DNA from: Paenibacillus sp. Soil750
GTDB taxonomy: Bacteria; Bacillota; Bacilli; Paenibacillales; NBRC-103111
DNA length: 64,000 nucleotides
Direction: 5' to 3'
Assembly (NCBI RefSeq): GCF_001428045.1
Contig: NZ_LMSD01000008.1
Span: forward strand, 95,851 to 159,850
Below the pieces are notes generated by a model that was given only the letters and a program-made list of their open reading frames with translations, was not told the origin of the DNA and made no database searches. Position numbers and translations under genes: made by a program. This document shows, piece after piece, positions 16,457-25,293 of this stretch (positions are counted from its first letter, which is position 1; each line of letters begins with the position of its first letter).

Positions 16457-18286
16457 ATGTGTGGCATTGTAGGATATATTGGAAAGCGAGACGTACAGCC
16501 GATTCTGCTGAACGGATTAAGCAAGCTGGAGTACAGAGGGTATGATTCCGCTGGGATCGCGGTACTAGAGCAGGATCAAGTCAAGATTAGCAAGGCAGAA
16601 GGACGGTTGGAGAACTTATCGGATCAGCTGGATAAACAGCCGTTGAAAGGATCGATGGGCATCGGGCATACGCGATGGGCTACTCACGGTAGACCGTCGG
16701 ATGTCAACTCCCATCCACATACCGATATGTCGGGTAAATTCACTGTCGTGCATAACGGCATCGTGGAAAACTATATGGAGCTGAAAATAGAGATGGAGCA
16801 AAAAGGCATCACTTTTACTTCCGAGACCGACACCGAGGTGATTGCTCACTTGCTGGCCGAGCATTACGAAGGCGACCTCTTCACCGCCATGCTTGCGGTC
16901 ATTCAGAGACTGCAGGGGTCTTATTCCCTTGGTGTCATGACAGAGTATGAGCCAGATAAGCTTGTCGCGGTCAGACAATCAAGTCCACTTGTTATTGGTG
17001 TGGGTCAGGGAGAATACTTCATGGCTTCGGACATCTCTGCGCTTATTGAGCATACCCGTGAGGTCTATATCTTGGAGGATGGCGATTTGGCCATCCTTAC
17101 ACAGGAGGGTGTCTCCATCACGAAGGTTGAGACAGGAGAGCCAGCGACGTGTAAGCTGCTGCATATTGATTGGAGCGCAGATCAGGTCGAGAAGGGGCCG
17201 TTTGAGCACTTTATGCTGAAGGAAATTCACGAACAGCCGTTAACGCTGCGCAATACGATGCTGGGGCGTATTAACGACCAGAACGAAGTGATTTTCCCGG
17301 AATTAGCGCACGCATCAGGCGCGTTTCAACATGTGGATAAAATCTTTATCGTAGCTTGTGGTACCGCCTACCATGCCGGACTAGTCGGCAGCACGGTCCT
17401 TGAGAAGCTAACACGAATCCCGGTTCAGTGCGATATCGCATCGGAATTCAGATATCGTGACCCGATCATCACGGAGCGTACGCTCGTCATCGTTGTGAGC
17501 CAATCTGGGGAGACAGCGGATACGCTTGCTGCTCTGCAAGAGAGCAGAAGGCAAGGCGCTAAAGTATTGGCTATTACGAATGTGTCAACCAGTTCGGTTG
17601 CGCGAGATGCGGACTATGTCATCGCAACGAAGGCCGGCCCGGAAATTGCCGTGGCATCGACCAAAGCATATACCGCTCAGCTGCTAGCCTTCTATTTGTT
17701 CAGCATCTACTTGGCCCAGGAAAGACAGACGCTGTCTACCGAGCTTCATACGAAGCTGGTCCAAGGCTTGAAGGCAATTCCCGTTCAGGTGGAGAAGGTG
17801 CTGGAAAACGCCAACGAAGTGAAGCTGTATGCGGAATCGATCAAGGATGCGGACAGCCTATTCTTTATCGGAAGAGGTTTGGACTACGCCGTTGCGTTGG
17901 AGGGCTCTCTCAAATTAAAGGAAATCTCTTATATCCACTCGGAGGCTTATGCAGCCGGAGAGCTCAAGCACGGCACATTGGCGCTGATCGAGAAGGATAC
18001 GCCAGTGATTGCCCTGGCTACACATATGGACTTGTACGAGAAAACAGTTAGCAATATTAAAGAAGTTAAGGCTCGTGGCGCACATGTCATGGGGATTACG
18101 GTGGAAGGCAATGTGGGGCTGCTGAATAGCGTGGATGAAATTTGCTTTATCCCACCGTCCCACCATCTTCTGGCACCAATATTGGCCGTCGTGCCGCTTC
18201 AGTTAATCTCCTATTATGCCTCCCTGGCTCTGGAGAACGATATTGATAAACCGCGCAACTTAGCCAAAAGTGTGACGGTTGAATAA
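16457..18286 (+). CDS. glmS: Glutamine-fructose-6-phosphate aminotransferase
   Basis: 609 residues, the normal GlmS length. Cys2 (MCGIVGYIG) is the nucleophile of the N-terminal glutaminase; THGRPSDVNSHPH and the two SIS sugar-isomerase domains follow (SGETADTLAAL, then GRGLDYAVALEGSLKLKE), ending in the usual KSVTVE. It makes glucosamine-6-phosphate, the committed step to UDP-GlcNAc. Only 32 bases separate it from the previous gene, which leaves no room for the glmS ribozyme that regulates the housekeeping copy in Bacillales. I therefore read it as a second, dedicated copy that escapes feedback by glucosamine-6-phosphate. Confidence 0.95.
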   Translation: MCGIVGYIGKRDVQPILLNGLSKLEYRGYDSAGIAVLEQDQVKISKAEGRLENLSDQLDKQPLKGSMGIGHTRWATHGRPSDVNSHPHTDMSGKFTVVHNGIVENYMELKIEMEQKGITFTSETDTEVIAHLLAEHYEGDLFTAMLAVIQRLQGSYSLGVMTEYEPDKLVAVRQSSPLVIGVGQGEYFMASDISALIEHTREVYILEDGDLAILTQEGVSITKVETGEPATCKLLHIDWSADQVEKGPFEHFMLKEIHEQPLTLRNTMLGRINDQNEVIFPELAHASGAFQHVDKIFIVACGTAYHAGLVGSTVLEKLTRIPVQCDIASEFRYRDPIITERTLVIVVSQSGETADTLAALQESRRQGAKVLAITNVSTSSVARDADYVIATKAGPEIAVASTKAYTAQLLAFYLFSIYLAQERQTLSTELHTKLVQGLKAIPVQVEKVLENANEVKLYAESIKDADSLFFIGRGLDYAVALEGSLKLKEISYIHSEAYAAGELKHGTLALIEKDTPVIALATHMDLYEKTVSNIKEVKARGAHVMGITVEGNVGLLNSVDEICFIPPSHHLLAPILAVVPLQLISYYASLALENDIDKPRNLAKSVTVE

Positions 18287-18311
18287 ACCATCCAGAGAGG
18301 AGCTGAACCAC

Positions 18312-19073
18312 ATGGAAGCATTCGCTATTCTGTTAGCTGCAGGGAAGGGCACACGGATGAAGTCGGAGCTGCCCAAAGTGCTTCATCCCGTCGGAGGCGT
18401 ACCGATGATCGCCCGTTTGGTGGGCAAGCTAGAAGCGATGCCGATCACTAAGATTTTGGCAGTGATCGGTCATCGGGGAGAGCTGGTGAAGAAGTGCTTG
18501 GGAGCGCGGGTTACTTACGTCCAGCAGGAGGATCAGCTTGGAACGGCACATGCCGTTCATCAGACTGAGCCTCTGCTCCGTAACCGCAGTGGCTCGACTT
18601 TGGTACTTACGGGCGATACGCCGCTCATCAGGCAATCTACCATCGAAATGCTGCTGGCGGCCCAGCGGGCACACACAAGTGCTGGTGTGGTGTTGACCGC
18701 GATCGTTCCCGATCCAACCGGATATGGAAGAATTATCCGAAATCCTACAAGCGGCGAAGTTGTCGATATCATTGAAGAGAAAGACGCAACGGCTGAGCAG
18801 AAACGGATTAACGAAATTAACACAGGGATTTTCTGTTTCGATAATGAAAGCTTGTTTCAAGCGCTCCCTGGCATTTCCAATGACAATGCACAGCAGGAGT
18901 ACTACTTGACCGATATCGTGAAGGTCATGCGACAGACCGGTATTGCCGGTGGCCAGAAGAAATTCGAGGCGATGATCCTCGACGATCCGACAGAAGTGAT
19001 GGGGATTAACACCCCTGAACAATTGGAGGAGGCGAATCGAGCCTTTTATGAACACATGGGGATTTTTGCCTAA
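18312..19073 (+). CDS. GlmU-type uridylyltransferase domain only
   Basis: 253 residues from ATG 18312 (GAGAGGAG upstream; an earlier TTG at 18279 lies within glmS). The nucleotidyltransferase signature LAAGKGTRMKSELPKVLHP, EDQLGTAHAV and LTGDTPLI are all GlmU-like, and the NTG(I)F substrate loop is present. The left-handed beta-helix acetyltransferase half of GlmU (about 200 residues) is absent; the gene simply stops and glmM follows 24 bases later. It can make UDP-GlcNAc from GlcNAc-1-phosphate, but acetylation of glucosamine-1-phosphate must be done elsewhere, probably by the housekeeping GlmU. Alternatively the enzyme could use glucosamine-1-phosphate directly. Confidence 0.85.
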   Translation: MEAFAILLAAGKGTRMKSELPKVLHPVGGVPMIARLVGKLEAMPITKILAVIGHRGELVKKCLGARVTYVQQEDQLGTAHAVHQTEPLLRNRSGSTLVLTGDTPLIRQSTIEMLLAAQRAHTSAGVVLTAIVPDPTGYGRIIRNPTSGEVVDIIEEKDATAEQKRINEINTGIFCFDNESLFQALPGISNDNAQQEYYLTDIVKVMRQTGIAGGQKKFEAMILDDPTEVMGINTPEQLEEANRAFYEHMGIFA

Positions 19074-19097
19074 CAAGTGATAGGGAGGAGAGCTGAT

Positions 19098-20456
19098 ATG
19101 GGAGCTATTTTCGGTACAGATGGAGTCAGAGGGGTTGCCAATCGCGAGTTAACGCCAGAGTTGGCTTTTGAATTAGGGCTTATTGTTGGCTACATGCTGA
19201 CGCGCAGCTGTGAAGGTAAACGGCCCACCGTCGTCATAGGACGGGATACCCGTATCTCCGGGCACATGCTAGAAGCAGCTTTGGCTGCCGGGTTGTTATC
19301 CGCCGGGGCGGATGCCGTAAGGCTAGGCGTATTGCCGACGCCAGGTGTGGCTTATGTCACACGGCAATCAGGCATGGATGCAGGGGTGATGATCTCCGCA
19401 TCTCATAATCCGGTGGAGGATAACGGGATTAAATTTTTTGGCAGGGACGGCTTCAAAATGCCGGATGCGTGGGAAGCGGAAGTCGAGAGCCGCTTACAGG
19501 GTAACGAGCATCGGAATTCCCGCCCTACGGGAGCGGGTATAGGCACCCTGCGTGATGATCCGAAGGGCGCTCAGGACTATGTGAGCTACGTGAAGTCGAC
19601 GGCTGCGACACCGCTGTCAGGATGCAAAATCGTGCTCGATTGTGCGAACGGAGCGGCTTCCTTCCTAGCTCCGCAGCTATTCGCGGAACTGGGAGCGGAG
19701 ACTATTCTATTGCATCATCAGCCAGACGGTTTAAATATTAATCAGGATTGCGGCTCAACGCACCCAGAGCATTTGCGTAAGGCAGTGCTGGAACAGGGGG
19801 CTCATGCGGGACTTGCATTCGACGGTGATGCGGACCGGCTGATTGCGGTTGATGAACGAGGCGAAATTCTGGACGGGGATCACATCCTCTATATCCTTGC
19901 CGCTAGTCTAGCCAAGCAGGGACGTCTGAGTCAAAACATGGTCGTTTCTACCATCATGAGCAACCTTGGCTTTCATCAAGCGCTGCAAAGCATCGGTCTC
20001 GATTCGTTAAAAAGTAAGGTCGGAGACCGGCATGTTATGGAAGCGATGCAGGGTGGCGGCTACAACTTGGGCGGTGAGTCTTCCGGACATATCATTTTAC
20101 TGGATCATTCCACGACAGGGGATGGCCTGTTATCGGCCGTTCAGCTGCTGCAGGTCATGCTGCAAGAAGGGAAGCCTTTATCCGAACTGGTGTCCCCCGT
20201 TGTCAAATACCCTCAGCTGGTGGTTAATGTGCGTGTGAACCATAAATCCAAGCTAGAAGGCAATCGTCGCATTGATACCGTCATCCGTCAGGTGGAAAGT
20301 GAGATGGCCGGCCGTGGCCGTGTTTTGGTGCGGCCTTCGGGCACGGAATCACTCGTGCGTGTGATGGCGGAGGGACCGGATGAAAGGGAGTTGTCCGGTT
20401 ATGTGGAAGGCATTGTAGAGGTGGTCAAGGAAGAGCTTGAATATAGCGTGGTTTAA
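19098..20456 (+). CDS. glmM: Phosphoglucosamine mutase
   Basis: 452 residues from ATG 19098, after GGGAGGAG. FGTDGVRGVANRELTPELA opens the family sequence, S102 in MISASHNPVEDNGIKFFG is the phosphoserine, DGDADRLI binds metal, GGESSGHII is the sugar-binding loop and RPSGTESLVRVMAE is the phosphate-binding loop. It converts glucosamine-6-phosphate to glucosamine-1-phosphate, linking GlmS to the GlmU-like protein. Its gene order between these enzymes and secreted proteins marks it as the dedicated copy of the polymer operon; a housekeeping copy is expected elsewhere. Confidence 0.94.
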   Translation: MGAIFGTDGVRGVANRELTPELAFELGLIVGYMLTRSCEGKRPTVVIGRDTRISGHMLEAALAAGLLSAGADAVRLGVLPTPGVAYVTRQSGMDAGVMISASHNPVEDNGIKFFGRDGFKMPDAWEAEVESRLQGNEHRNSRPTGAGIGTLRDDPKGAQDYVSYVKSTAATPLSGCKIVLDCANGAASFLAPQLFAELGAETILLHHQPDGLNINQDCGSTHPEHLRKAVLEQGAHAGLAFDGDADRLIAVDERGEILDGDHILYILAASLAKQGRLSQNMVVSTIMSNLGFHQALQSIGLDSLKSKVGDRHVMEAMQGGGYNLGGESSGHIILLDHSTTGDGLLSAVQLLQVMLQEGKPLSELVSPVVKYPQLVVNVRVNHKSKLEGNRRIDTVIRQVESEMAGRGRVLVRPSGTESLVRVMAEGPDERELSGYVEGIVEVVKEELEYSVV

Positions 20457-21723
20457 TCCGTTCGTCCCTATGAGAAAGACGATTGTATGCTTGGTTCTTA
20501 TTCAAATGTTAACAAGCATTCCTTTGTTTTTCCCGGTATACTCGCTTAACACGGAGCTTGGGGTGGCGGTCAACGGGGAGAAGATCGTCTTTACAAATGC
20601 CCAGCCCTACATCGATGAACAGACGAGTAGTACGATGGTGCCGGTAAGGGAAATTGCTGAAAAACTAGGTGCTGAAGTGACATGGGATCGTTCCTTGGAA
20701 CAGGTGACCTTTCGCAGTAAGTACGCTACATCCTTATTAACTATTGGTCAAAAGATTATTTCGGTTGACGGCAAGCAGGTGGAAGTAGACGCTCCGGCTG
20801 TCCTGAAAAATGACCGAACCATGGTTCCGCTGAGAGCTGTTAGTGAGAGCCTCGGGGCCGATGTCGATTGGGTTGGAGAACGAAATTTGGTACTGATTAC
20901 TTCGGCGGACAAAGCGCAAAGGTCCACTTGGATCTGGGACAGCAAACTGATTGAGACGGATGGTGACAGCATCCTCGCGTTTGCGGCGAACCAAAAACTG
21001 ACTGCCATCTATCTGCGCTATGAAAAAACATACCCGGCTCAGGATGTTTACCGGAATTTCATCCGCAGAGCGAATGAGCAGGGCATCAAGGTTGAGGCGC
21101 TGGCTGGCCAATCGGATTGGATCTATGAAGATAAGCATATCTATATCAAGCAATGGATTGCAGCGGTTACGCAATATAACGCTTCGGTAGGTGCTCTCGA
21201 ACGCTTCCAAGGCTTCCATTTTGATATTGAGCCCTATACATTGGGTATGTGGAAGACTAATCAAACCTGGGTGCTTGAACGGTGGATGGCTACGATCAGA
21301 TTCATTGAATCGGAAGTGAACAACACGGATCGCAGCATGACGATGGCCTTCGATATTCCCTTTTGGATAAACACGCTTACCGTTCCGGGATCCAGCTACT
21401 CTTTTAGCGCGTGGCTGCTGGAGAAGGCGGATAGTGTCGTCATTATGGCTTATCGGAATAAGGCGCTCGGCAGCAACGGCATCATTGCCGTAGCCAAATC
21501 CATCATTTTAGAAGCAGCTACACTGAAGAAACAGGCGGTTATTGCCGTGGATACGCTGTCCAGTAAGGAAGCCGATTATACGACCTTTTATAAGTCGAAT
21601 TCTTCACTTATGGAGTCGGAATTGAAACAGGTCAAGGAAGGCCTCTCCCCTTATCCGAGCTATATCGGCATCGCTATCCATGATTACGTGAGGTGGATCG
21701 ACCTATTGAACGCTAATCGCTGA
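20437..21723 (+). CDS. Secreted stalk-domain protein with TIM-barrel-like C-terminus
   Basis: 428 residues if TTG 20437 is used; it overlaps glmM by 20 bases and has AAGGAAGAG nearby. ATG 20470 would give a tidier signal peptide (RKTIVCLVLIQMLTSIPLFF) but has no ribosome binding site. After the signal comes a copper-amine-oxidase-N-like stalk domain in two halves (VAVNGEKIVF with MVPVREIAEKLGAEVTW, then VSVDGKQVEV-like with MVPLRAVSESLGADVDW), a module common in Paenibacillus cell-wall proteins. The C-terminal ~250 residues look like a barrel with FHFDIEPYTLG, a DxE pair at a strand end as in GH18-like hydrolases. It may trim or bind the polymer outside the cell. The activity is inferred. Confidence 0.68.
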   Translation: MNIAWFNPFVPMRKTIVCLVLIQMLTSIPLFFPVYSLNTELGVAVNGEKIVFTNAQPYIDEQTSSTMVPVREIAEKLGAEVTWDRSLEQVTFRSKYATSLLTIGQKIISVDGKQVEVDAPAVLKNDRTMVPLRAVSESLGADVDWVGERNLVLITSADKAQRSTWIWDSKLIETDGDSILAFAANQKLTAIYLRYEKTYPAQDVYRNFIRRANEQGIKVEALAGQSDWIYEDKHIYIKQWIAAVTQYNASVGALERFQGFHFDIEPYTLGMWKTNQTWVLERWMATIRFIESEVNNTDRSMTMAFDIPFWINTLTVPGSSYSFSAWLLEKADSVVIMAYRNKALGSNGIIAVAKSIILEAATLKKQAVIAVDTLSSKEADYTTFYKSNSSLMESELKQVKEGLSPYPSYIGIAIHDYVRWIDLLNANR

Positions 21724-21758
21724 GCGGGTTCGATGAACTAGAAGGAGGAGGATGCAAA

Positions 21759-22637
21759 ATGAAAAAAATAGGCTTGATGATCTCTCTGTTGGCTGGTGCG
21801 GCGATCGGTGTCTCAGGAATGGCTTTCGCTTTCACAGGCGGCCATGAGACGGCTGGCACCTTTCAGGAATCGTCTTTACCGGGTGGAGGCCTTGAGGTTC
21901 CTCATAATGATCGGATTCATCTTTCTACCGATAAGCAGTGGATCTCTTCGGAAGGTCACTTGTCGGATCTGATTCGACTACAGTGGACGAAAGACCGAGC
22001 GAAGCCGGCCATCGCTTGGCTGGATGAGAATGGTAAGGACAAGGCGGCTATTATCGCTCATGCCAAAGCGAATAACCCGGAGCAGCACGATCATAATCAT
22101 ATGTCGTTTGAAACAACAATGGCACCTGATGGCAAAAATCCGAATGAGCTGTTCACGCGTCTGGAAATTCCGTTCGACCAGGATGTGGCTGAAATTCGGA
22201 CGCATTCCTCTAATTTTAATGTGATGGACGGGATTTTAAGAGTTGCCGGAACCGGTGGGGTCAATCGTGATCTGACTTGGGCCAAAGCGGATGATGGGAA
22301 CGTGACGACGCCACGCTGGGCAATGCGTGCAGATAACTCCGAAGAAACCGGAGGAAATGCCGGCTCCAATCTGCAAATTATCCGTTATTCGGATGATGGT
22401 AAAGCACTGGACAATCCGTTAACCATCAATCGCAGCAGCGGCAATATCGGCATTGGAAACTCGGATGCCAAGACGAAGCTTGATGTTAGTGATGACAGCC
22501 TCCGCATCAGGAAATCGATGACGCCGGCTTCGTCTACTGCCCCCGGAGAAGTAGGGGAGATGGCGTGGGATGACGGGTTTGTTTATGTGTGTGTGGCACC
22601 TAATACATGGAAGAGAACAGCACTATCTTCGTGGTAA
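21759..22637 (+). CDS. Secreted protein resembling phage tail-fibre C-termini
   Basis: 292 residues with AAGGAGGAGG upstream of ATG 21759. A classic signal peptide (cleavage near MAFAFTGG) is followed by a His-rich patch (NNPEQHDHNHMSFE) and then by sequence typical of tail fibres and phage-type polysaccharide depolymerases: TRLEIPFDQDVAEIRTHSSN, RWAMRADNSEETGGNAGSN, DNPLTINRSSGNIGIG, TKLDVSDDSLRIRKS. Such segments form trimeric beta-helical stalks. As last gene of the polymer operon it may bind or organise the polymer at the surface. A phage origin followed by domestication is plausible. No catalytic residues can be named. Confidence 0.65.
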   Translation: MKKIGLMISLLAGAAIGVSGMAFAFTGGHETAGTFQESSLPGGGLEVPHNDRIHLSTDKQWISSEGHLSDLIRLQWTKDRAKPAIAWLDENGKDKAAIIAHAKANNPEQHDHNHMSFETTMAPDGKNPNELFTRLEIPFDQDVAEIRTHSSNFNVMDGILRVAGTGGVNRDLTWAKADDGNVTTPRWAMRADNSEETGGNAGSNLQIIRYSDDGKALDNPLTINRSSGNIGIGNSDAKTKLDVSDDSLRIRKSMTPASSTAPGEVGEMAWDDGFVYVCVAPNTWKRTALSSW

Positions 22638-22650
22638 AAATAATTTCTTT

Positions 22651-22681
22651 AAGTCCTCTATTTCATAGAGGGCTTTTTTTT
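22651..22681 (+). terminator. Terminator of the polysaccharide operon
   Basis: CCTCTAT and ATAGAGG pair around a 3-base loop, followed by GC and eight or more T. It closes the run of ten genes that starts at 9313. Confidence 0.85.
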
Positions 22682-22883
22682 GAGGCATAAGCGGGGAACG
22701 CTTTGTGCGACGCGGGATCTGGCGGAATGAAGTGCGCTTACTTTGCGGCTTTTTGTCACTTTTTGTAAGCGGTGTCATGCAATTCCTAGTGTGTAATATA
22801 AGAAACACAAGTTCGTATACCCCCTTAAAATGGAAAAGATTGTAGAAATCTATGAGAGGATCATAGAAAGGTGTGAACCGTTT

Positions 22884-23588
22884 GTGACTTGGAAAGTGTT
22901 GATTGCGGATGATGATCCGAATGTGAGAGAAATCATCCGGTTATATTTCCGTCAGCAGCTCATCGAATTAATCGAAGCCCCTGATGGTGTCGCGGCCCTG
23001 ACCATTTTAGCAGAAGTAAAGCCTGATATTGTGATTCTAGATGTGATGATGCCGGGGCTCGACGGTTATGAAACGTGCCGTGAGATTACCAAGCGTTATG
23101 ATGATGTGCCGGTCATTATGCTGACCGCGAAGAACGATGAGTTTGATCGGGTGCTAGGCCTTGAATTAGGCGCCGATGATTATATGACCAAGCCCTTCAG
23201 TCCGAGGGAGCTAGTGGCGCGGATTAAAGCGATCTTTCGTAGAATGCAGAAGGGACAGCGGGTTATTGAGGTAGATGCCCCCGTCCAATATGAGTTTGAT
23301 GATTTGGTCATTCATGTGGCTCGCCGAGAGGTGCTCGCGGGGAGTGTGAAGATTGACATGCGGCCCAAGGAGTTTGAACTGCTCGCCTTTTTTGCGAAAT
23401 CTCCGGGCGACGTGTTTACAAGGGAACAGCTGCTGGAGCAGGTGTGGGGATATGATTTTCTAGGCGATATGAGAACAGTGGACGTTCATATAAAAAAACT
23501 TCGTGAAAGATTAAGCCCGTGTCATCATGTTTGCATTCATACGGTTTGGGGAGTGGGCTATAAATTTGAGGTAGCTGCATGTTCCTAA
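22884..23588 (+). CDS. OmpR-family response regulator
   Basis: 234 residues if GTG 22884 is the start: GAAAGGTG lies 10-17 bases upstream and the receiver begins at once (VTWKVLIADDDPN), whereas ATG 22830 lacks a binding site and adds an unusual leader. The receiver has D53 in VILDVMMPGLDG and KPFSPREL; the winged helix follows, ending in HTVWGVGYKFE. It overlaps the kinase gene by 10 bases. It lies directly after the polysaccharide operon, whose upstream region has four 11-base-spaced TTAACA-like hexamers typical of PhoP-group regulators, so it is a candidate for controlling that operon. Other OmpR-type regulators could do so as well. Confidence 0.92.
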   Translation: MTWKVLIADDDPNVREIIRLYFRQQLIELIEAPDGVAALTILAEVKPDIVILDVMMPGLDGYETCREITKRYDDVPVIMLTAKNDEFDRVLGLELGADDYMTKPFSPRELVARIKAIFRRMQKGQRVIEVDAPVQYEFDDLVIHVARREVLAGSVKIDMRPKEFELLAFFAKSPGDVFTREQLLEQVWGYDFLGDMRTVDVHIKKLRERLSPCHHVCIHTVWGVGYKFEVAACS

Positions 23589-25057
23589 ATGCAAATAAAA
23601 GCATTCTCCGCAAAATGCTAACCAGCTCCATCGTTACGGTGCTTCTGGGGCTATGTGCGGTGGGGCTCGTTATTTCGATATTTGCCAAGGATTATATCGT
23701 CGACTCCAAAAGTAATGAGATGATCCGGCAAGCCAAGCAGGTGAATCTCGCCATTCAAAATCAGACGGAACCGAGTGATAGATTTAAGGAGCAGCTGCGC
23801 TTTTTCGATGAAGCCTTTGATTCGCGTATTTGGATATTTGATTTGAATGGAAACATCGTTACTACCTCCTCAAAGGATGAGGTGAACGTAGGCAAGGTCA
23901 TCAGCACGGAAGTGGTAAACCAAGTCCTGAATGGTGAACCCACCATATGGAATCAATCTGAAAGTTTTAAGGAAGGCATGCTTTCGATTGCTGTCCCATG
24001 GGGAAAAGACAACGACGTATACGGTGGTATCGTTCTGCATTCGCCTCTTAAAGGGATGAATGAGACGATCACTCAGCTGAGAGAAACCATCCTTTGGGTG
24101 ACCCTGCTCGGTATCTTCTTTTCATTTGGTGTATCATTCTATTTGTCCTGGTCCATTAGCCGACCTATCCAACAGATCGACAAGGCGGCAGCCAAAATTG
24201 CCATCGGTGATTACAGTGAGAGAATTCAAATCGATTCCAAGGATGAGATTGGTGAGCTTGCGACAACCATTAATCACATGGTGGAGCAGCTTGCACGCGT
24301 TGATCTGGAAAAGAGACAGCTGAATCAGCTGCGGCATGACTTTTTGGCTAATGTTTCCCATGAGCTGCGAACTCCGCTTACGGCGATGCGGGGTTTTTTG
24401 GAGGCACTTCAGGATGGTTTAATCGAAGAAGGAGCGAGGGATAAATATTACGATATCATGTACAACGAAACCCTACATATGAACCGACTAGTCGATGATA
24501 TTACGGACTTAATGAAGTTGGAAAATAAGGAAATCGATCTTGTGTGGTTGCCGGTCGATGTTCAGGCGATGATGTCCAAGCTGGCCTTTAAATTCCAACC
24601 GGAAGCAGAACTTCGTGGGACGGTGATTCACTGCCTCATGGATGAAAATTCACCACAGGCTCATGCCGATCCGGATCGATTGGAACAAATTTTGAATAAT
24701 TTGATCAAAAATGCCGTGAAGTTCACCGAGAACGGAACAATCGAATTGAAGGCGATGGCCGTTCCATCTGAAGGGTGTGTCCTCATCACGGTAACCGATA
24801 CGGGAATCGGTATAACACCGGAGGATCAAGGGCTCATCTGGGAGCGCTTCTTCAAAGTGGAGCGAGGTAGACCCGTGAAGCATAAAGGCTCATCGGGTCT
24901 GGGGCTTGCCATTGTGCGAGAGCTTGTCGAGCTTCACAATGGAAGCATTCGCGTGCAAAGCGATCTGGGGATCGGAAGCGCCTTTGAGGTCAGAATTCCG
25001 CTTTATGACAGCCGTCCGTATGTGCAGCCGTTGGCAAATTTAGCTGGTGTTGGATAG
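23579..25057 (+). CDS. Sensor histidine kinase (HAMP-HisKA-HATPase)
   Basis: 492 residues. Membrane helix 1 (about 15-36) and helix 2 (about 163-185) enclose ~125 extracytoplasmic residues, probably a Cache-like sensor. HAMP follows (SWSISRPIQQIDKAAAKIA), then HisKA with H261 in LANVSHELRTPLTAMRG, then HATPase with ILNNLIKNAVKF, TDTGIGI and SSGLGLAIVREL. No PAS domain is evident, unlike B. subtilis PhoR, so PhoR orthology cannot be claimed. It is coupled to the upstream regulator by a 10-base overlap and is followed by two terminators. Confidence 0.93.
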   Translation: MFLNANKSILRKMLTSSIVTVLLGLCAVGLVISIFAKDYIVDSKSNEMIRQAKQVNLAIQNQTEPSDRFKEQLRFFDEAFDSRIWIFDLNGNIVTTSSKDEVNVGKVISTEVVNQVLNGEPTIWNQSESFKEGMLSIAVPWGKDNDVYGGIVLHSPLKGMNETITQLRETILWVTLLGIFFSFGVSFYLSWSISRPIQQIDKAAAKIAIGDYSERIQIDSKDEIGELATTINHMVEQLARVDLEKRQLNQLRHDFLANVSHELRTPLTAMRGFLEALQDGLIEEGARDKYYDIMYNETLHMNRLVDDITDLMKLENKEIDLVWLPVDVQAMMSKLAFKFQPEAELRGTVIHCLMDENSPQAHADPDRLEQILNNLIKNAVKFTENGTIELKAMAVPSEGCVLITVTDTGIGITPEDQGLIWERFFKVERGRPVKHKGSSGLGLAIVRELVELHNGSIRVQSDLGIGSAFEVRIPLYDSRPYVQPLANLAGVG

Positions 25058-25082
25058 CTCGTATCCATCTATTAATAGAAAG

Positions 25083-25122
25083 CCGCAGAAAGGAGGGTTC
25101 CTTTTCTGCGGTTTTCTGCTTT
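25083..25122 (+). terminator. Terminator after the two-component operon
   Basis: CCGCAGAAAGG at 25083-25093 pairs with CCTTTTCTGCGG at 25100-25111, followed by a T-rich stretch. Confidence 0.8.
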
Positions 25123-25165
25123 ATGTTGTATTTGAAGTGGACTAAATAGTTAGAAGGCGCCAAAA

Positions 25166-25192
25166 GCACCCGATTATAGGGTGTTTTTTTTA
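25166..25192 (+). terminator. Second terminator upstream of the ABC gene
   Basis: CACCC (25167-25171) and GGGTG (25179-25183) form a short hairpin followed by eight T. It insulates the ABC transporter gene from the kinase operon. Confidence 0.6.
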
Positions 25193-25293
25193 TATAGGAC
25201 AGGCACGCTTTAGATTTTGTGAAGTGCTATGTAGAACCCAACGGCAATGTTAAAATGAAGGAAATGGTTATCTTTAGTATTGGGAGGTTATTC

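Noticed and set aside
18429..19076. 215-codon minus-strand frame over the GlmU-like gene
   Set aside because: Shadow of a conserved coding sequence with no domain of its own.
25219..25293. Longer N-terminus of the ABC-cNMP protein
   Set aside because: No binding site there; GGGAGG before ATG 25294 and the paralogue's N-terminus favour the shorter form.
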